Source: an uncultured Clostridia bacterium
Lineage (GTDB): Bacteria; Bacillota_A; Clostridia; Oscillospirales; Oscillospiraceae
Reading direction: 5' to 3'
DNA length: 5,883 nucleotides
Assembly: GCA_946408145.1 (NCBI GenBank)
Contig: CAMJQX010000105.1
Coordinates: 1-5,883 of the forward strand
Shown here: positions 4,471-5,883 of the stretch, piece after piece
Numbering within the stretch: position 1 is the first letter of the stretch
How the letters are laid out: each line of letters begins with the position of its first letter
Translations under genes and position numbers: made by a program
Notes under the pieces: generated by a model
What the model was told of the DNA's origin: nothing
Databases searched by the model: none
Seen by the model: the letters and a program-made list of their open reading frames with translations, nothing else

Positions 4471-5883
4471 TCAGTCTCTGTTGAACTCACGCAGCTGCAG
4501 GCCTTCGTTCTTCTGCAGCGCCCAGTTGATGCACCACTGGGAGGTGAACAGCAGCAGGTCGTTGCCTCTGAAATCCTGCACCCATTTGGTGTCGCTCGTG
4601 AGGTTGAGGGAGCGGATGTCAATGCCCTCGTTATCCACCCAGCGAACGAGCTCGTAGGGCATGGCGCGGCGGCGGATATCCACGCCGTACTCGGTCTTTA
4701 AGCGGTATTCCAGCACCTCGAACTGCAGCACGCCGACGACGCCGACGATGACCTCCTCCACGCCGGTGTGCGGCTCATGGAAGATCTGGATGGCGCCCTC
4801 CTGCGCGATCTGCAGGATGCCCTTCTCAAACTGCTTGCGCTTCATCGTGTCGATACGCTCGACCGCGGCGAAGTGCTCCGGCGCGAAGGTGGGGATGCCC
4901 TCGAAGCGCGCGCTCATCCCCTTCTCGCAGATCGTGTCGCCGATGGAGAAGATGCCCGGGTCGAAGACGCCGATGATGTCCCCGGCGTAGGCCTCGTCGA
5001 TGATCGCGCGCTCCTGCGCCATGAGCTGCTGCGGCTGGGCCAGGCGCAGGGCCTTGCCGCCCTGCACGTGGAAATACTCCCTGTCGCGCTCGAAGCGCCC
5101 CGAGCAGATGCGCATGAAGGCGATGCGGTCGCGGTGGGCCTTGTTCATGTTGGCCTGGATCTTGAAGACGAAAGCCGAAAAGCGTTCGTCAAAGGGGTCG
5201 ATAATGTCATCCCCGGAAATGCGGGGCAGCGGCGGCATGGTCAGCTTCAGAAAGCTCTCTAAAAAAGGCTCGACGCCGAAGTTGTTGAGCGCGGAACCGA
5301 AGAAAACCGGGCTCAGGCGGCCGCGGCGCACCTCTTCCAGATCGAATTCGAAGCCCGCGCCGTCGAGCAGCTCGATATCGTCCGCGAGATTCTGCCGCAG
5401 ACGCGCTCCGATCAGCTCGTCCAGCTTCACGGTCTCCTCCATCGTGCATTCGATCGCGCGGATGCGGCTCGTGCCTCGATGAAACTCGTTGAAGGCGAGG
5501 ATGGCCTGCTTCTCGCGGTCATACACGCCCTTGAAATCCTGCCCGCAGCCGATGGGCCAGTTCATCGGGTAGGTGCCGATGCCGAACTCCCGCTCCAGCT
5601 CCTCCATCAGCTCGTAGGGGCTGCGCGCCTCGCGGTCGAGCTTGTTGATAAAGGTGAAGATCGGGATGTGCCGCATGGCGCAGATCTTGAAGAGCTTGCG
5701 CGTCTGCGGCTCGATGCCCTTGGCCGCGTCGATGACCATGACGGCGGAGTCCGCCGCCATCAGTGTCCGGTATGTGTCCTCCGAGAAATCCTGGTGGCCG
5801 GGGGTATCGAGGATGTTGATGCAGTAGCCCTCATATTCAAACTGCATGACCGAGGAGGTGATGGAGATGCCGCGCTGCTTCTC
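4471..5883 (-). CDS. prfC: Peptide chain release factor 3 (RF3), 5' end outside the window
   Basis: 470 codons in one open frame run to the right edge of the window. RF3 is usually about 525-530 residues, so roughly 60 N-terminal residues, including the P-loop (G1), are missing. RF3 is a ribosome-associated translational GTPase that removes RF1/RF2 after peptide release. Visible in the fragment: switch I, QRGISIT (residues 3-9, G2 threonine T9); G3 DTPGH (26-30); G4 NKLD (80-83); G5-like GSALNNFGV (196-204); then domain II and the RF3-type C-terminal domain ending with QWCINWALQKN. The RGISITSSVMQF wording and the 'DFSEDTYRTL' that follows DTPGHQ distinguish RF3 from EF-G. An internal ATG at 5847 is not the start, since the frame upstream encodes conserved switch I residues. 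The TGA at 4473-4471 lies 11 nt before the next gene, and that gene's ribosome binding site overlaps the stop region. Confidence 0.97.
   Translation of the reverse strand, partial: EKQRGISITSSVMQFEYEGYCINILDTPGHQDFSEDTYRTLMAADSAVMVIDAAKGIEPQTRKLFKICAMRHIPIFTFINKLDREARSPYELMEELEREFGIGTYPMNWPIGCGQDFKGVYDREKQAILAFNEFHRGTSRIRAIECTMEETVKLDELIGARLRQNLADDIELLDGAGFEFDLEEVRRGRLSPVFFGSALNNFGVEPFLESFLKLTMPPLPRISGDDIIDPFDERFSAFVFKIQANMNKAHRDRIAFMRICSGRFERDREYFHVQGGKALRLAQPQQLMAQERAIIDEAYAGDIIGVFDPGIFSIGDTICEKGMSARFEGIPTFAPEHFAAVERIDTMKRKQFEKGILQIAQEGAIQIFHEPHTGVEEVIVGVVGVLQFEVLEYRLKTEYGVDIRRRAMPYELVRWVDNEGIDIRSLNLTSDTKWVQDFRGNDLLLFTSQWCINWALQKNEGLQLREFNRD

Noticed and set aside
3959..4657. A 232-codon plus-strand open frame opposite the cyclodeaminase-like gene and the end of prfC
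   Set aside because: It spans two minus-strand genes and their junction, has low-complexity composition and no family motifs, so it is a complementary-strand shadow.
5642..5847. The ATG at 5847 as the start of prfC
   Set aside because: The same frame continues upstream to the window edge and encodes the conserved RF3 switch I residues, so the gene is simply cut by the window.
1..5883. A new multi-gene defence, mobile or biosynthetic system
   Set aside because: Every sizeable minus-strand frame belongs to a recognisable family, spacers are short, and I saw no transposase, integrase, repeat array, tRNA, attachment site or sharp composition change.

Overview
The window looks like ordinary chromosome from a GC-rich, low-mobility Bacillota genome, most plausibly a gut-type Clostridia (Oscillospirales/Ruminococcaceae-like). 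The grounds are RNase J as a main ribonuclease gene, clear GGAG/GGAGG ribosome binding sites, strong GC preference at third codon positions, a consensus TATAAT promoter, and an old-yellow-enzyme-type flavin oxidoreductase of the kind common in anaerobic Clostridia. The lineage is inferred from protein style, not from a search.

Layout. At the left, on the plus strand, lies the last 76 codons of a flavin oxidoreductase (1-231), closed by a strong intrinsic terminator (246-278). Everything else is on the minus strand and reads right to left. The first unit is prfC (peptide chain release factor 3, 5'-truncated by the right edge of the window) followed 11 nt later by a divergent cyclodeaminase/cyclohydrolase-fold protein (3854-4459), ending at a hairpin (3825-3848). 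A sigma-A-type promoter (3768-3796) then starts the second unit: rpe (ribulose-phosphate 3-epimerase), recR (recombination mediator), a 138-nt spacer, rnj (RNase J), and an ArsC/Spx-like thioredoxin-fold protein (329-661). This unit ends at a second hairpin (298-323), which faces the plus-strand gene's terminator in a convergent junction.

How the genes relate. The rpe-recR gap is 13 nt and the rnj-arsC-like gap is 3 nt, with the downstream ribosome binding sites next to or inside the upstream gene ends, so these pairs are very probably co-transcribed and perhaps translationally coupled. The products serve different housekeeping tasks: pentose phosphate metabolism, DNA repair, RNA decay, redox/thiol chemistry and translation termination. 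They do not form one pathway. The recR-rnj spacer is long enough for an internal promoter or a processed leader, but I see no convincing promoter there.

I found no mobile element, CRISPR array, tRNA, rRNA, phage gene or defence cassette, and no convincing new multi-gene system. The most distinctive items are the divergent cyclodeaminase-like protein linked to prfC, the inverted repeat embedded in the rpe promoter, and two operon-end hairpins that lack a clear U-tract.
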